Part shown: one piece after another, positions 1 to 10,099 of the stretch
Numbering within the stretch: the first letter of the stretch is position 1
Layout: the number at the start of each line of letters is the position of its first letter
Source of the DNA: Posidonia oceanica
Lineage: Eukaryota > Streptophyta > Magnoliopsida > Alismatales > Posidoniaceae
DNA length: 64,000 nucleotides
Direction: 5' to 3'
Assembly (NCBI GenBank): GCA_037176725.1
Contig: JAZBRS010000074.1
Coordinates: 60,268,001-60,332,000 of the forward strand
Translations under genes and position numbers: made by a program
Notes under the pieces: generated by a model
What the model was told of the DNA's origin: nothing
What the model saw: only the letters and a program-made list of their open reading frames with translations
The model's database searches: none

Positions 1-1711
1 AAAGAAGATCGCGGGAAGGAGGAGAAGAAGTTGAAGAGGAAGAAGAAGAAGAAGGAGGGAGGTGGAATGCGGGCTGAAGGTCGCGGGCCGGGCTGCGCGA
101 AGAAAAAAAAAAGAAAGAAAAGAAAGAAGGAAGGTGGAACGGGCCGGACTGGGCCCAGCAGGAGAAAGAAAAGAAGAAGAAAAAGGAAGAAAGGGAGAAA
201 TGGAAGGGAAAAAGAGGAGAAATAAATTAGATAAAAATAAAATAAAAATAGATAAAAATATTAGAATGGTTGTGCTTTAAGTTAGGACCGTGATTAAATT
301 TTTTAATGACTGTTTTTGGTTAGTTAATTAGGTTTAGAGGGATTTTGGTTTTGATTAGGGTTTTAAGAGTTTTCTTTGTTTTTTATTTTGATTAAATGTT
401 TGTTAAGCGTTTTAAGTTGTTTTTTAATTATGTTTTTTCTTGTTAAGTACTTGGGATGTTAATTAGGATTTTTTTTAAAGTTTGTTTTTAAATTAATTAG
501 AGTGGGTTTTAGATTTTTGGATTTTTGCCTTTCTTTCTTAAGTCTTCTTTGATTTGTTTTTCGATTTTTGTTTGTTAAGCTCTCTTGATGTTTTTTAGTT
601 AAGTTTCTTCTTGTTTAATTAAGTGTTTTTAAGTCTTTAATTGTTTCTTTTTTCCTTTTTAATTAAGTTTTTAAATTGTTCCTTTTTAGATTTGTTAATT
701 TAGGTTTTTCATTAATTATTTGTCTTAGTGTTTTTTATTGTTTTACTTCTTCTTAGGGTTTGCTTTTTGATTATTTTTGATAGGGTTTTCACTTTTGGTT
801 GGTTTTGATTGTACTTTGGTTTTTGTCTTGATTTTACAGCGTTTTATTTTGTTTATTTTGTATTTTTTAGGTTGCACTCTTAGTTTTCTATTTTAGCTAG
901 ATTTGCTTAGGTTTAGGTTTTTCATTGTTTGTTTAATGTTTTTTAATTATTTTTCTTAGGGTTTTGGTTTGTTTCCCTTTTGTTTTAGAGTTTTAGAGGT
1001 TTTTAAGGATTTTTAGGGATTTAGCAAAAGAAAGAAAAAGAAAAGGAGAAGGAAGAAGAAAAGGGAAAAAAGGAGGAATAAAGGGGAAAGAGAGGAGTTG
1101 AAAGAGAATAATTTTTTGAAAGTTAGAGAAAATGCTAAAAATAGGATAAAAATAGGAATAAGATTGAGAAGTGATAGAAGCACAAGGGGGGCCCACAACC
1201 AGGCAAGAAAAAAGGAGAAAAGGGGATGAAAAGAAGGAGGATAATCAAGAGAGAGAGAGGAGAGGGAAAAGAATAATCCTGGAGAGAGAAAACGATAATT
1301 TGGGTGAAAGGAGGGTTTAAAGGTTTCAAAAAGGATTGAAATTTGGTGGGTGTGTAGCCTAGGGTTTCTAGTATTGGTTCTGGGGATTTGGTTTAGTTTT
1401 GAGAAGGTTTTGGAAGCGTTTTGAGGTGTAGAAAAGGGGTAGTTTTACCTAGGTTTTCTAGGGTTTTTGGGAATGGTTTCGGGTTGAAAATTTCTAAGTG
1501 TTTGGGTAGGTTTGCTAAGTTGGGAGTGATGGGTTTTCCTATGGTTTTTGGGTAAGTTTTGGGCTTGGGAAATAGGTGTAGGCTTAGGTCAAGTTTGGCT
1601 TGTTTTGAAGGGTAAGATGAAGAAGGTTGTGGTTGTTTTGACCTAGGTTTAGATCCAGAAGTCACCAGAAGGTCCCAATTGGTTCAAGCCTGTCAAAATG
1701 GGGTGTCAACA
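1..1711 (-). mobile_element. LTR e0, partial: outer U3 part of a giant Tat/Ogre-type LTR
   Basis: The right end reads GGTGTCAACA on the plus strand, so on the minus strand the element begins TGTTGACACCCC, the same start as e1, e2 and e3. Only the U3-side 1.7 kb lies in the window. Position 1 corresponds to about 55,107 in e3, just outside the promoter region. On the plus strand it runs from GA-rich sequence with GGGCCGGACTGGGCCC (141-156), through a T/G-rich stretch (about 240-1010), a purine-rich block (1020-1320) and GGTTTAGG-like text, to the LTR tip. No coding frame is supported. I cannot tell whether it is a solo LTR or the edge of a complete element, because its other end and left target duplication are outside the window. 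Confidence 0.8.
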
Positions 1712-1716
1712 ATATG
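1712..1716. repeat. Right-hand target site flank of e0 (ATATG)
   Basis: These are the first five satellite bases after the LTR tip. They should be the right copy of a 5-bp target duplication by analogy with e2 and e3. The left copy lies outside the window, so this is unproven. Confidence 0.4.
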
Positions 1717-4406
1717 GCTTGCACATATCATTCCAGACCTCTTCCTGGTCTTGGTAGGGCTTGCACCATTCATTCCTGCCTGTCCAGTCATGATATGGCT
1801 TGCACTTATCATTCCTGACCTCTTCCTGGTCTTGGTAGGCCATGCACCAATCATTCGAGGCGGTCCAGTCTTGGTAAGGCTTGCACTTATCATTCTAGAA
1901 CTCTTCTTGGTCTTGTTTGGGCTAGCACCAATCTTTCCAGGCGATGCGGTCTTGATAAGGCTTGCACTTATCATTCTGACCTCATCCTGGTCTTGGTAGG
2001 GCATGCACCTGTCATTCCTGCCGGTCCGATCGTGATAAGGCTTGCACTTATCATTTTTGACCTCTCCTTGGTCATGGTAGGGCTTGCATTTATCATTCCA
2101 GGTGGTCGGGTAATGATAAGGCTTGCACTTATCATTGCTGACCTCTTCCTGGTCTTGATAGGGTTTGCACCTATCATTCCTGGTGGTCTGGTCATGATAA
2201 GTCTCGCACTTATCATTCCTGACTTCTTCCCGGAATTGAAAAGGCTTGCACATATCATTCCAGGCCTTCTCTTAATCTTGATAGGGCTTGAACCAATCAG
2301 TCAAGGCTGTCCGGCGTTGATAAGGCTTGCTCTTATCATTCCTGACCTCTTCCTGGCCTATTCCTGGTCTTGATTGGGCTTGCACCTATCATTCCTGTTG
2401 GTCAGGTCTTGATAAGGCTTGCACTTATCAATCCTGACCTCTTCCTGGTCTTGGTAGAGGTTACACCTATCATTCAAGCGGTTCGGTCTTGATAAGCCAT
2501 GCACATATCATTCCTGACGTCTTCCTGGTCATGATAGGGCTAGCACTTCTCATTCCTGGCGGTCCGGTCTTGATATGGCTTGCACTTATCAATCCTAACC
2601 TCTTCCTGGTCAAGGTATGGCTTGCACCTATCATTCCTAGCGGTCTGGTCCTGATATGGCTTGCACTTATCATTCCTGGCCTCTTCCGGGTCATGATAGG
2701 GCTTGCACCAATCATTCCAGGCGGTCCGGTCATGATAAGGCTTGAACTTATCATACTTGACCTCTTCCAGGTCTAGATAGGGCTTGCACCTATCATTCCT
2801 AGCGGTCCGGTATTGATAAGGCTTGCACTTATCATTCCTGTCCTCTTCCTGGTCTTGATAGGGCTTGCACCTATCATTCCTGGCGGTTCGGTCATGATAA
2901 GGCTTGCGCTTAACATTCCTGACCTCTTCCTGGTCTTGATAGGGCTTGCACGTATCAATCCGGACGGTCCGGCCCAGATAAGGCATGCACTTATCTTTCC
3001 TGACCTCTTCCAAGTCATGACTGGGCTTGCACCTATCATTCCTGGTGGCCTGGCCATGATAAGACCAGCACTTATCATTCCTGACCACTTCCTGGTCTTG
3101 ATAGGGGTGGCACCTATCATTCCTGGCGGTTTGGTCTTGATAAGGCTTGCACTTATCATTCCTGACCTATTCCGTGTCATGACGGAGCTTGCACCTATCA
3201 TTCCAGGCTGTCCGGTCTTGACAAGGGTTGCACTTATCATTCCTGACCTCTTCCAGGTCTTGGTAGGGCTCACACCTATCATTGCTGGTGGTCCGGTCAT
3301 GTTTAGGCTTGCACTTATCATTCCTGACCTCTTCCAAGTCATGATAGGGCTTGCACCTATCATACCTAGCGGTCCGGTCTTGATAAGGCTTGCACTTGTC
3401 ATTCCTGACCTCTTCCTGGTGTTGGTAGGGCATGCACCATTCATTCCTGGCGGTCCAGTCATGATAAGGCTTGTACTTATCATTCCTGACCTCTTCTTGG
3501 TCTTGGTAGGGCATGCACCAATCATTCCTAGCGGTCCAGTCTTGGTTGGGCTTGCCCCTATCATTCTAGAACACTTCTTGGTCTTGATAGGGCTAGCACC
3601 TATCATTCCTGGCGATCCGATCTTGATAAGGCGTGCACTTATCATTCTGACCTCTTCCTAGTCTTGGTAGGGCAGGCACCTATCATTCCTGGCGGTCTGG
3701 TCGTGATGAGGCTTGCACGTATCATTCCTGACCTCTCCCTGGTAATGGTAGGGCTTGCATCTATCATTCCGGGCAGTACGGTAGTGATAAGGCTTGCACT
3801 TATAATTCCTGACCTCTTCCAGGTCTTCATAGGGCTTGCACCAATCGTTCCTGGCAGTCTGGTCTTGATAAGGCTCGCACTTACCATTCCTGATCTCTTC
3901 CCGGTCTTGAGAGGGCTTGCACTTATCGTTCCAGGCCTCTTCCTAGTCTTAATTGGGCTTGCACCTATCAGTCCAGGCGGTCCGGTAATGATAAGGCTTG
4001 CACTTATCATTCCTGAACTCCTCCAAGCCTCTTCCTGGTCTAGATAGGGGTTGCACCTATCATTCCTGGAGGTCTTGTCTTGATAAGGCTTGCACCTATC
4101 ATTACTGTCCTCTTCGTGGTTTTGATAGGGCATGCACCTATCATTCCTGGCGGTCCGGTCGTGATAAGCCTAGCACTTATCATTCCTAGCCTCTTCCTGG
4201 TCTTGGTAGGGCTTGTAGCTATCATTCCTAGCGGTCCAGTCGTGATAAGGCTCGCACTTACTAGTCCTGACCTCATCCTGGTCGTGGTAGGGCTTGCACC
4301 TATGATTCCTGGCGGTCCGGTCGTGATAAGTCTTGCACTTATCATTCCGGACCTCTTCCTGGTCTTGATAGGGCTAGCACCAATCATTCTTGGCGGTCTG
4401 GTCTTG

Positions 4407-4411
4407 ATAAC
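4407..4411. repeat. Left target duplication of e1 (ATAAC)
   Basis: Five bases before the LTR start. The right copy at 10106-10110 is ATAAT, so the pair differs at one position. The satellite consensus here is GATAAG or GATAAT, so one base has probably changed since insertion. Confidence 0.7.
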
Positions 4412-5880
4412 TGTTGACACCCCATCTTGGCAGGCTTGGACCACTTGGAGCCCTCCTGGTGATTGCTGGACTCAAACCCAAACCAAACCAAACCCTAACC
4501 CTCCTCTTTACCCTTCAAAATCAAGCAAACTTGACCTAAGCCTTTACCCCTCTTCCCAAGCTCAAAACCTAGCCAAAATCCATAGGAAAACCCACCAACA
4601 CCCACTTAGCAAACCTACCCAAGAACCTAGAAATTTCCAAACCTAGACCATTCCCAAAAACCCTAGAAAACCTAGGTAAAACACCCCCTTTTCTACACCT
4701 TAAAACCCTTTCAAAACCTTCTTAAAATCAAACCAAAACTTCAGAAGCAACACCTCAAACCTTAGACTACCCACTCACCAATTTTCATCCCATTCCAAGA
4801 CCTTTAAGACCTCCATTCACCCAAATTATCCTTTTCTCTCTCCGGGATTATCATTTTCTCTCTCCTCTCTCTCTCCTGATTATCATCTCTCTTTTCATCC
4901 CCTTCTTACCCTTTCTCTGGTCTGGCTGTGGGCCCTCTCTGTGCTTCTATTCTTCCTCTATCTTATTCCTATTTTTACTTTATTTTTAACACTTTCCCTA
5001 ATTTTCAAAAAATCCTTTTCCTTCAACTCATCTCGTTTCCCTTTATTCTTCCTTTTTCCCTTCTCTTCTTCTTTCTCTTTTCCCCTTTCTTTCTCTTGCA
5101 AAAAATCCATAAAAACCCCTAAAAATCTGTAAAACCCCAAAACATAAAAGAAACAAGTCAGAACCCTAAGAAAAACAATTAAAAAACATTAAACAAGCAA
5201 TTAAAAACCTAAACTTAACTAAATCAAGCTAGAAGGAAAACCAAGCATGTGAGCTAAAAAATGCAAAACAAATCAAAAGAAAACACTGAAAAATCAAGAA
5301 AAAAACTAAAATGAAATCAGAACCCATCAAAAGTAAAAACCTCATCAGAAGAATTAAAAAACAAACATTAAAAAGAAGAATAAAAAAAAAACATTAAAAC
5401 AAGTAATTAAAGAAGCAAAAGACTTAACCTAACAAACCTAAGAAAAAACAAATTAAAACTTAATTAAAAGGAAAAGAAGAAAAAAACACACATTTAAAAG
5501 ACTTAAAAACACCCCATCAAACCAGAAAAATCTAACTAAAAACTTCAAGAAAAATTAACAAATGAAAATCAAAACATAATTTGAAAGACTTAAGAAAAGA
5601 AAACCCTAGAAGACTAAGACTTAAAACCTAAAACCAATCCTGATTAATACGAAAATAAATCCTAAAAAATCTTAATCAATGTCCTAAGTATCTAACAAGG
5701 GAAACACAATTTTTAAAATAATTTAAAAAGAGTTTAACAAACATTTAATCAAGTGAAAACTAATTAAAAGCAAAACCAAAACCTTAAAACCCTAATCAAG
5801 CCCAAAACACACTAATCAACCCAAAATGGCCATTAAAAAATGTAATTAAAATCCTAATTCACATCACAACCTTTCTAATA
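4412..5880 (+). other. Outer U3 of e1: CA-rich, strand-skewed, with telobox-like words
   Basis: About 1.5 kb with no gene. Bases 4440-4840 are rich in C and A with repeated AAACC/CCTAG words. Bases 4837-5100 are CT-rich microsatellite-like sequence in which the word GATTATCAT occurs twice between CTCTCT tracts. Bases 5110-5880 are A-rich with few G. AAACCCTAA (plant telobox-like) occurs near 5786 and ACCCTAACCC near 4494. e2 has the same layout and e0 and e3 carry its reverse complement, so the skew belongs to the LTR and not to the locus. Confidence 0.7.
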
Positions 5881-5978
5881 TTTTTATTTATTTTTAGTTC
5901 TTTTTTACTTATTTTATTTCCCCACTTTTCCCTCTCTTTCTTCCTTCTTTCCCATTTCTCTTTCCTTTTCTTCCTTAC

Positions 5979-5984
5979 TGGGCC
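5979..5984 (+). promoter_or_regulatory. TGGGCC motif (site II-like) in U3 of e1
   Basis: TGGGCCCGTTGGCCCG lies inside a long pyrimidine tract about 340 bp upstream of the TATA-like box. TGGGCY words are known plant TCP-type promoter elements. The same position in e2 has TGGGCC and in e3 TGGGCT, so the word is kept while its surroundings vary. Activity is inferred. Confidence 0.35.
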
Positions 5985-6316
5985 CGTTGGCCCGTTTCTC
6001 CCTTCCTCCTTTATTTCTTTTCTTTTTTCTTTTTCGGCCCACAGTCCGGCCTTCTCCTCCTTCTTCTTCCTTCTCCCTTCTGTGTTTTCCACCATTTTTT
6101 TTTTCTCCCGCGAGCAGCTGCTGCAGTGCTCCCTCCACCATTTGAATTTCGAGCATCCATCCCGTCGTCTACAGCAGCTCGCCGCTCCTCCTTCATCTTA
6201 GCGGCTTTCCGGGAGGCAATCAATGCCTGTCGTCTCGCCGGCATCAGTCTCCTCTACTGCAGTGGCCGCCGGTTGAATTCAAAAATTCCCAGCGCGCCAG
6301 CAGCCAGCCTCCTCTT

Positions 6317-6324
6317 GATAAAAG
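6317..6324 (+). promoter_or_regulatory. TATA-like box of e1 (GATAAAAG)
   Basis: Lies just downstream of a block shared with the other LTRs (TTGAATTCAAAA, then CCAGCGCGCCAGCAGCC). At the same alignment position e2 has ATTTTAAAACC and e3 reads GGATATAAGCC in sense. A GC- and CT-rich leader follows. The start site is not visible from sequence alone. Confidence 0.4.
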
Positions 6325-7124
6325 CCAGCCATTCGACCCCTTTCATTGCCTTTTTTTTGCCGTCCGAGAGAGAGAGCTGAGAAATCCAGAGAATTCCCAA
6401 GCAAACTCCCCTTTCTTCTCCCTCTGATTTTCAGTAGAACTTCCCCTTCTTTCTCCCCTGAAACCAGCCCATTCCAGCCTCGAATTCCCTTCCATTTTGA
6501 TCCCCCAAGTTCACCCAGAAAACCAGCAATCCCCTCCCACCATTTCCCGGCCATTCCACCCCTCAGAACCACCCCAGTTCACCTGAATCCACCGCAGAGC
6601 ACCAACAGAAGCCAACTCCAACCCATTTCGGAATTCCCACCACCACTGAACTCCATTTCTCCCCAAATCTTCCTAAGTTACTCGCCTGACCTCCACCTTT
6701 CAGAAGCACCTGACCTTCAACCCTATCCTCCACCACAGACCACAAACTCCACAACAAACACTTACCCCTCCTTCAGACCAGAAACGAACCCAATCTCCTA
6801 TCTCACACCACACTCTCTAGAAATCCAAGCCAATCATCCGAATCGACTCTCCAGACCTCCAGCTACCTCCTGGAGGGCTCCACTCCACCGGACGAGTAGC
6901 AACAGCCTCCCTCCATCTCCGGTTCCTTTCTGAGAACCCAAAAGCGCCGGATCTTCTGTCGAGCTGCAGAACCTCCGTCTGATCGACCGAGAAGCACCAG
7001 CAGCACCCCCTGAGAAGATCCAGACCTCCGCGGGCAGCTGGCGATCGCCGCAGCGACCGGACAGACGTCGTCGACCAGCTCCGGCACTGCTAAGTTCGGG
7101 AGGACGCACTAGACACGCGAAAAG

Positions 7125-7440
7125 GTAATTCTTCACCTCCTCCACTCTCTCTCCTCCCTCTGCAGCTTTTCCACCAACCAGAACCAACTCTCCGGCTCTC
7201 CTACTCCGACTGCAACTCGCTGGTCAGTCCTTCTTCTCCGGTGCTGGCCTCCCGTCTCCCGGACGTTCCAGTCAGTGGAACGGTCCCCCGACGATCTCCA
7301 GCGCTCCGTGCAGTCGCCGGCGATGGTCTCCCCCCTCCCGTACCTCCGCAGCCCTCTTGTGCCGGTGGTGGTGGGCGCCGGTGGTTCACTGCTACAGTGC
7401 CGGCCACCGCCGGCAGTTTACTGTGCTTTTATTTTTTCAG
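7125..7440 (+). other. Possible intron in the LTR leader of e1
   Basis: Donor-like AAAAG|GTAATT at 7125 and acceptor-like TTTATTTTTTCAG ending at 7440 give 316 bp. In e3 the matching sites read AAAAG|GTAACC and TTTATTTTATTCTAG and are 317 bp apart. In e2 GCAG|GTATTT and a weaker TAATTATAAAG are 322 bp apart. The interior diverges between copies while the edges stay recognisable. Introns are known in Ogre elements, though not in this place to my knowledge. Confidence 0.3.
7264..7282 (+). other. Perfect 7-bp hairpin in the e1 leader
   Basis: CGTTCCA and TGGAACG flank the 5-base loop GTCAG. The identical 19 bases occur in e2 at 33709-33727. e3 has a changed version. It lies inside the possible intron. 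Confidence 0.45.
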
Positions 7441-7484
7441 TTATATGGTTTCTGTGTGAATATTACATTTCTGCCTTAAGTTAT

Positions 7485-8110
7485 CTCATTTTTGCGTTTT
7501 AGTCCTCTATTCATTTAATCAGCTTAGTTTTCAATTAAATATCATGCTAAATTGCTGCTTTTATTTCTGCTTTTCTGTATTTACATTCAGGTCCTATTAC
7601 TGTGCTGTTTAGTTATAACCTTTTGTGCTTTGGCCCTTCTGTTTTCAATTTTTGCACTTACGTCCTGTTTTAGATCAGTTCATTTAAATGCATTGATTTT
7701 GCCATATTGCATTGCATTTTGAGCCCCTGCTTTTTCTCATTTTTGCATTTTCATCCTCTGCACTGTAGAAACTTAGGTTTTATTTTGATTTTTGCATACT
7801 GCATTGCATATTTTGCCTTCCGGTTTTGCATTTTTGCATTTAGGTCCATTTTAAATGGATAGTAACTGTTTTCCATGCATTTTGGCTTATTGCATTGCAT
7901 TTTTAACCCTGTTTTTCCCAAAAATTACACATCAGTCCTGTCATCTGATTTCAGAACATGTTTACCATATAAAATTGCATATTTGACCCCTGCATGATTC
8001 AAAAATTACACATAGGTCCTTGCATCCTTTAAAAATCATGTAAAAAGACTGTTTTGCCCCTAAAGTTGCATCTTACCTCCTATGCTTACAAAATTGCATG
8101 TAGACCCTCC
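7485..8110 (+). repeat. Degenerate TTTGCATTTAGGTCC-type repeat zone in e1
   Basis: Words such as TTTTTGCATTTAGGTCC, TTTTTGCATTTTCATCC and AAAATTACACATAGGTCC recur roughly every 60-70 bp. They alternate with TTGCATTGCATTTTGACCCC-like words, as in an old tandem repeat that has decayed. No open frame or gene is supported here. The next stretch (8113-8580) has similar T/C-rich text with CAAAA spacers and nothing else I recognise. Confidence 0.6.
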
Positions 8111-8659
8111 ACTTGCATTCCCAGACTCCCCAGAACCCTGTTTTCTGGAAAATTTGCACTTTAGACCCTAGTTTTTTCCAAAATTACCCTCTGATTTCCA
8201 TTTGTTTTCAAAACTTCTTCCAATGCATGCCCTTTTTTCAAAGTAGCTTTCTGAGCGCAGTCTTTTGCAAAATAAAGCCCTGCCCTCTCCTGTTTTCAAA
8301 ACCCTCTCCTGTGGGCCCCATCCTTTTTGAAAATTTGCATTTAGCCCCCTTCTCTTTTCAAAAATGGCATTTGAACCCCTTTTCTCTAAAAAATTCCCCT
8401 TTGGTTTTTTCTTGCCTCTTGCATGCATCCTGCATTTATTTGGCTTTGCATTTTAGCATTCCTTTGCACACACTAAGCACCTTTAGCTCCCCTTCACTTG
8501 GGAGGACCTTTTGCACACCCCTAGGACCTCCTGAACACCTAGATCTGTTCTTCTCCCCTGTTCTGGCCTTCCTGCCTTGAAGCTGCGATATCTTCCGATC
8601 CGGCCGTTGGATCTTCTCAAATAAGCTGCCCAGGCGACCGCAACGAAGTGCCCTTCAGC

Positions 8660-8702
8660 ATGGACCAAGCGGATCTCAGATCAGGGTCCTGGATTTCCAG
8701 GT
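8660..8702 (+). other. Short ATG-to-splice-donor segment in e1
   Basis: An ATG at 8660 opens a frame reading MDQADLRSGSWIS that runs into CAG|GTATGT (GT at 8701), a strong-looking plant donor. e2 keeps the frame (MDQADLRSGSRIS) but has GCATGT at the donor. e3 keeps GTATGT but has a stop at its third codon. It could be a leader mini-exon or chance. No partner acceptor was identified. Confidence 0.25.
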
Positions 8703-9169
8703 ATGTCCTCCTGAACTCCTGCATTGCATTCATTTGCATGCCATTTGCATAGTTTTCCTCGTTTTCGATTTCTGTCTCTTTGAGCATGTAGAATAGGGCC
8801 TCCTCTTCTTGTCTATCAACTCAGATCTCCGTTTTGCGTTTCCCTATGTGTTTTGTGTTGAGTTTTCCCTGGGTTTACCACTTAATGTGACTTTCTTCCC
8901 CCTTTTCCACGATCCGATCGCATCGCGAGCTTTGGGCAGCATGCGAGACACATCGTGGAACGGTTTAGTGGGAAATGGTCGCAAGAGAGGTGGTAATCCC
9001 CCCGTTTGCTCACTCTCCCCTTTGTAGGTCTTCACACCTACTCTGTGCGGCCCCGAACAGCGCCTGTTCTCACACATGCGCTGTTCTGCTTCTCCTTTTA
9101 CTGCTTCTAATCTTTTCCTTGCATTTGCATTCGCACAGCTTTCCGAGGTTTTATCTCGCAGCTTTTGGC

Positions 9170-9470
9170 ACCGTTTTGCGTGCCCGCTCTCATTTCGGCA
9201 CCGTTTTGCGTGCCCGCTTTGTCTTTCGCGTCGTTTTGCGCGCTCGCCCTGTTTTTGGCACAGTTTTGCGTGCCCGTCATCGTCTTTTGCACCGATTTGC
9301 ATATCGCCTTGCTTTCTCGCCCGTTTTGCGTGCCGACCTCGCCTTTTGCACCGATTTGCGTGCCGCCTTGCTTTCTCGCCCGTTTTACGTGCCGATCTTG
9401 TCTTTTTGCACCGTTTTGAGCGCTTTCTTGTTTTTGCCTCGTTTTGCGTGCTTTACGCCGTTTTCTCTTG
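9170..9470 (+). repeat. 30-bp minisatellite in the U5 half of e1 (about 10 units)
   Basis: Units of 29-31 bp, each starting ACCGTTTTGCGTGCCCGC or a close variant and ending in TTT(T)GGC or TTTCGC. Because the unit is about 30 bp it keeps a reading frame open. The frames encode cysteine- and alanine-rich low-complexity peptides that differ between copies, so I do not call a gene. Confidence 0.85.
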
Positions 9471-9770
9471 CATGTCGACCACATTGCATGGTTTTGCCGT
9501 TGTTTTGCTTTTTCGCTTGCATTTGCATATAGGGCTGTGATGCTTACTGCCTGGAGTTCTCACGAGCCAGGTTTCGCCCGGTTCAAAACACAGACAGCGT
9601 AGCTGAGCACTTAGACAGCACGTTTACTTCCTTGCCCTGCATCTCTCCACTTAGAGCACACCTTGACCATTCATTTAGGCATTCATAGGCACATAGGCAT
9701 TCAACCCTGCATTTCCCTGCTTATGCAAGCGTAAGCCTAGAAAGACCGATTCTCGGGCGTGTCAGGGGAG

Positions 9771-9802
9771 CCTAACACCTTCCCTGCACGTAACAGGAGT
9801 CC
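9771..9802 (+). other. Tat/Ogre U5 motif in e1
   Basis: CCTAACACCTTCCC, then GTAACAGGAGTCC. From memory, closely similar text marks the U5 part of Tat/Ogre LTRs in many plants. It is present in e1, e2, e3 and e4 with very few changes and is the best family marker here. Confidence 0.65.
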
Positions 9803-9981
9803 TTGCCCTGTCTTTTGGCCCGCAATGACCATACTGCCCTTATCCTAGGCTAGAGTCATCTTATTTGCATGTATTTGCATTTGTTTCCTTTGCATTGCTT
9901 TGCTTTGCATTTCTTGCTTGGTTTTGCACGTTAATTCACACATTTCCCCCGATTTTCCTTGTCTCCCGTTAATGGACATGG

Positions 9982-9992
9982 TGGCGACTCTG
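9982..9992 (+). other. Primer-binding-site-like TGGCGACTCTG inside e1
   Basis: TGGCGACTCTG resembles the tRNA-Arg primer site that follows the 5' LTR in Ogre-type elements. Here it sits about 115 bp before the LTR end and is followed by ATTTGTC instead of the usual CTGGGGA. The real primer site would be immediately after GCTACA in a full element, so this looks like an internal duplicate. Confidence 0.5.
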
Positions 9993-10066
9993 ATTTGTCT
10001 TATCTTTCTCTTTTCTCCTCGATTTTAAGCGTTTTCGAGTCGAGCCTCTTCCTCGAATCCAATCGC

Positions 10067-10099
10067 CGCTAAATAGCGAGCTTGATTCCGATCGGGATC
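10067..10099 (+). other. Paired inverted repeats at the U5 end of e1
   Basis: CGCTA-AA-TAGCG at 10067-10078, then the near-palindrome GATTCCGATCGGGATC at 10084-10099 with a perfect CCGATCGG core. It ends 6 bp before the LTR terminus. It is kept in all four visible U5 ends, so it may matter for integration or for packaging RNA folding. Confidence 0.5.

Larger units (their letters stand above)
1712..4411. repeat. 81-bp satellite array, segment A1
   Basis: About 33 tandem monomers of 81 bp by length. Each monomer is two related halves. Half A has GCTTGCACTTATCATTCCTG followed by CCTCTTCCTGGTCTTGATA. Half B has GCTTGCACCTATCATTCCTG followed by GCGGTCCGGTCTTGATA. The halves share their first 20 or so bases and their last ten or so and differ between. 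Monomers differ by scattered substitutions and rare indels. Variant landmarks near 2092 (GCTTGCAT unit), 2344 (11-bp internal duplication) and 2475 recur further right in the window. The segment from about 1,990 to 4,411 has its closest visible relatives near 19.2-22.7 kb. It is cut on the right by e1 and resumes in phase at 10106. Confidence 0.97.

Noticed and set aside
1712..4411. CRISPR-like repeat-spacer array
   Set aside because: Adjacent half-units are homologous along their whole length. There are no unique spacers, and the context is a plant genome.
4490..4510. Interstitial telomere tract
   Set aside because: Only one or two CCCTAA-type units occur, not a tandem tract.
6346..6933. 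195-codon proline/serine-rich frame in e1
   Set aside because: The frame lies in the GC/CT-rich LTR leader. The equivalent region of e2 and e3 does not keep the same protein, so composition explains it.
8590..8625. GATCCGGCCGTTGGATC inverted repeat as a DNA-transposon terminus
   Set aside because: It is only a 5-bp stem within a stretch shared by all complete LTRs, with no partner terminus or target duplication.
9076..9540. Cysteine-rich frames of 125-185 codons over the LTR minisatellite
   Set aside because: They result from the 30-bp period and occur in several frames on both strands. Copy number differs between LTRs.
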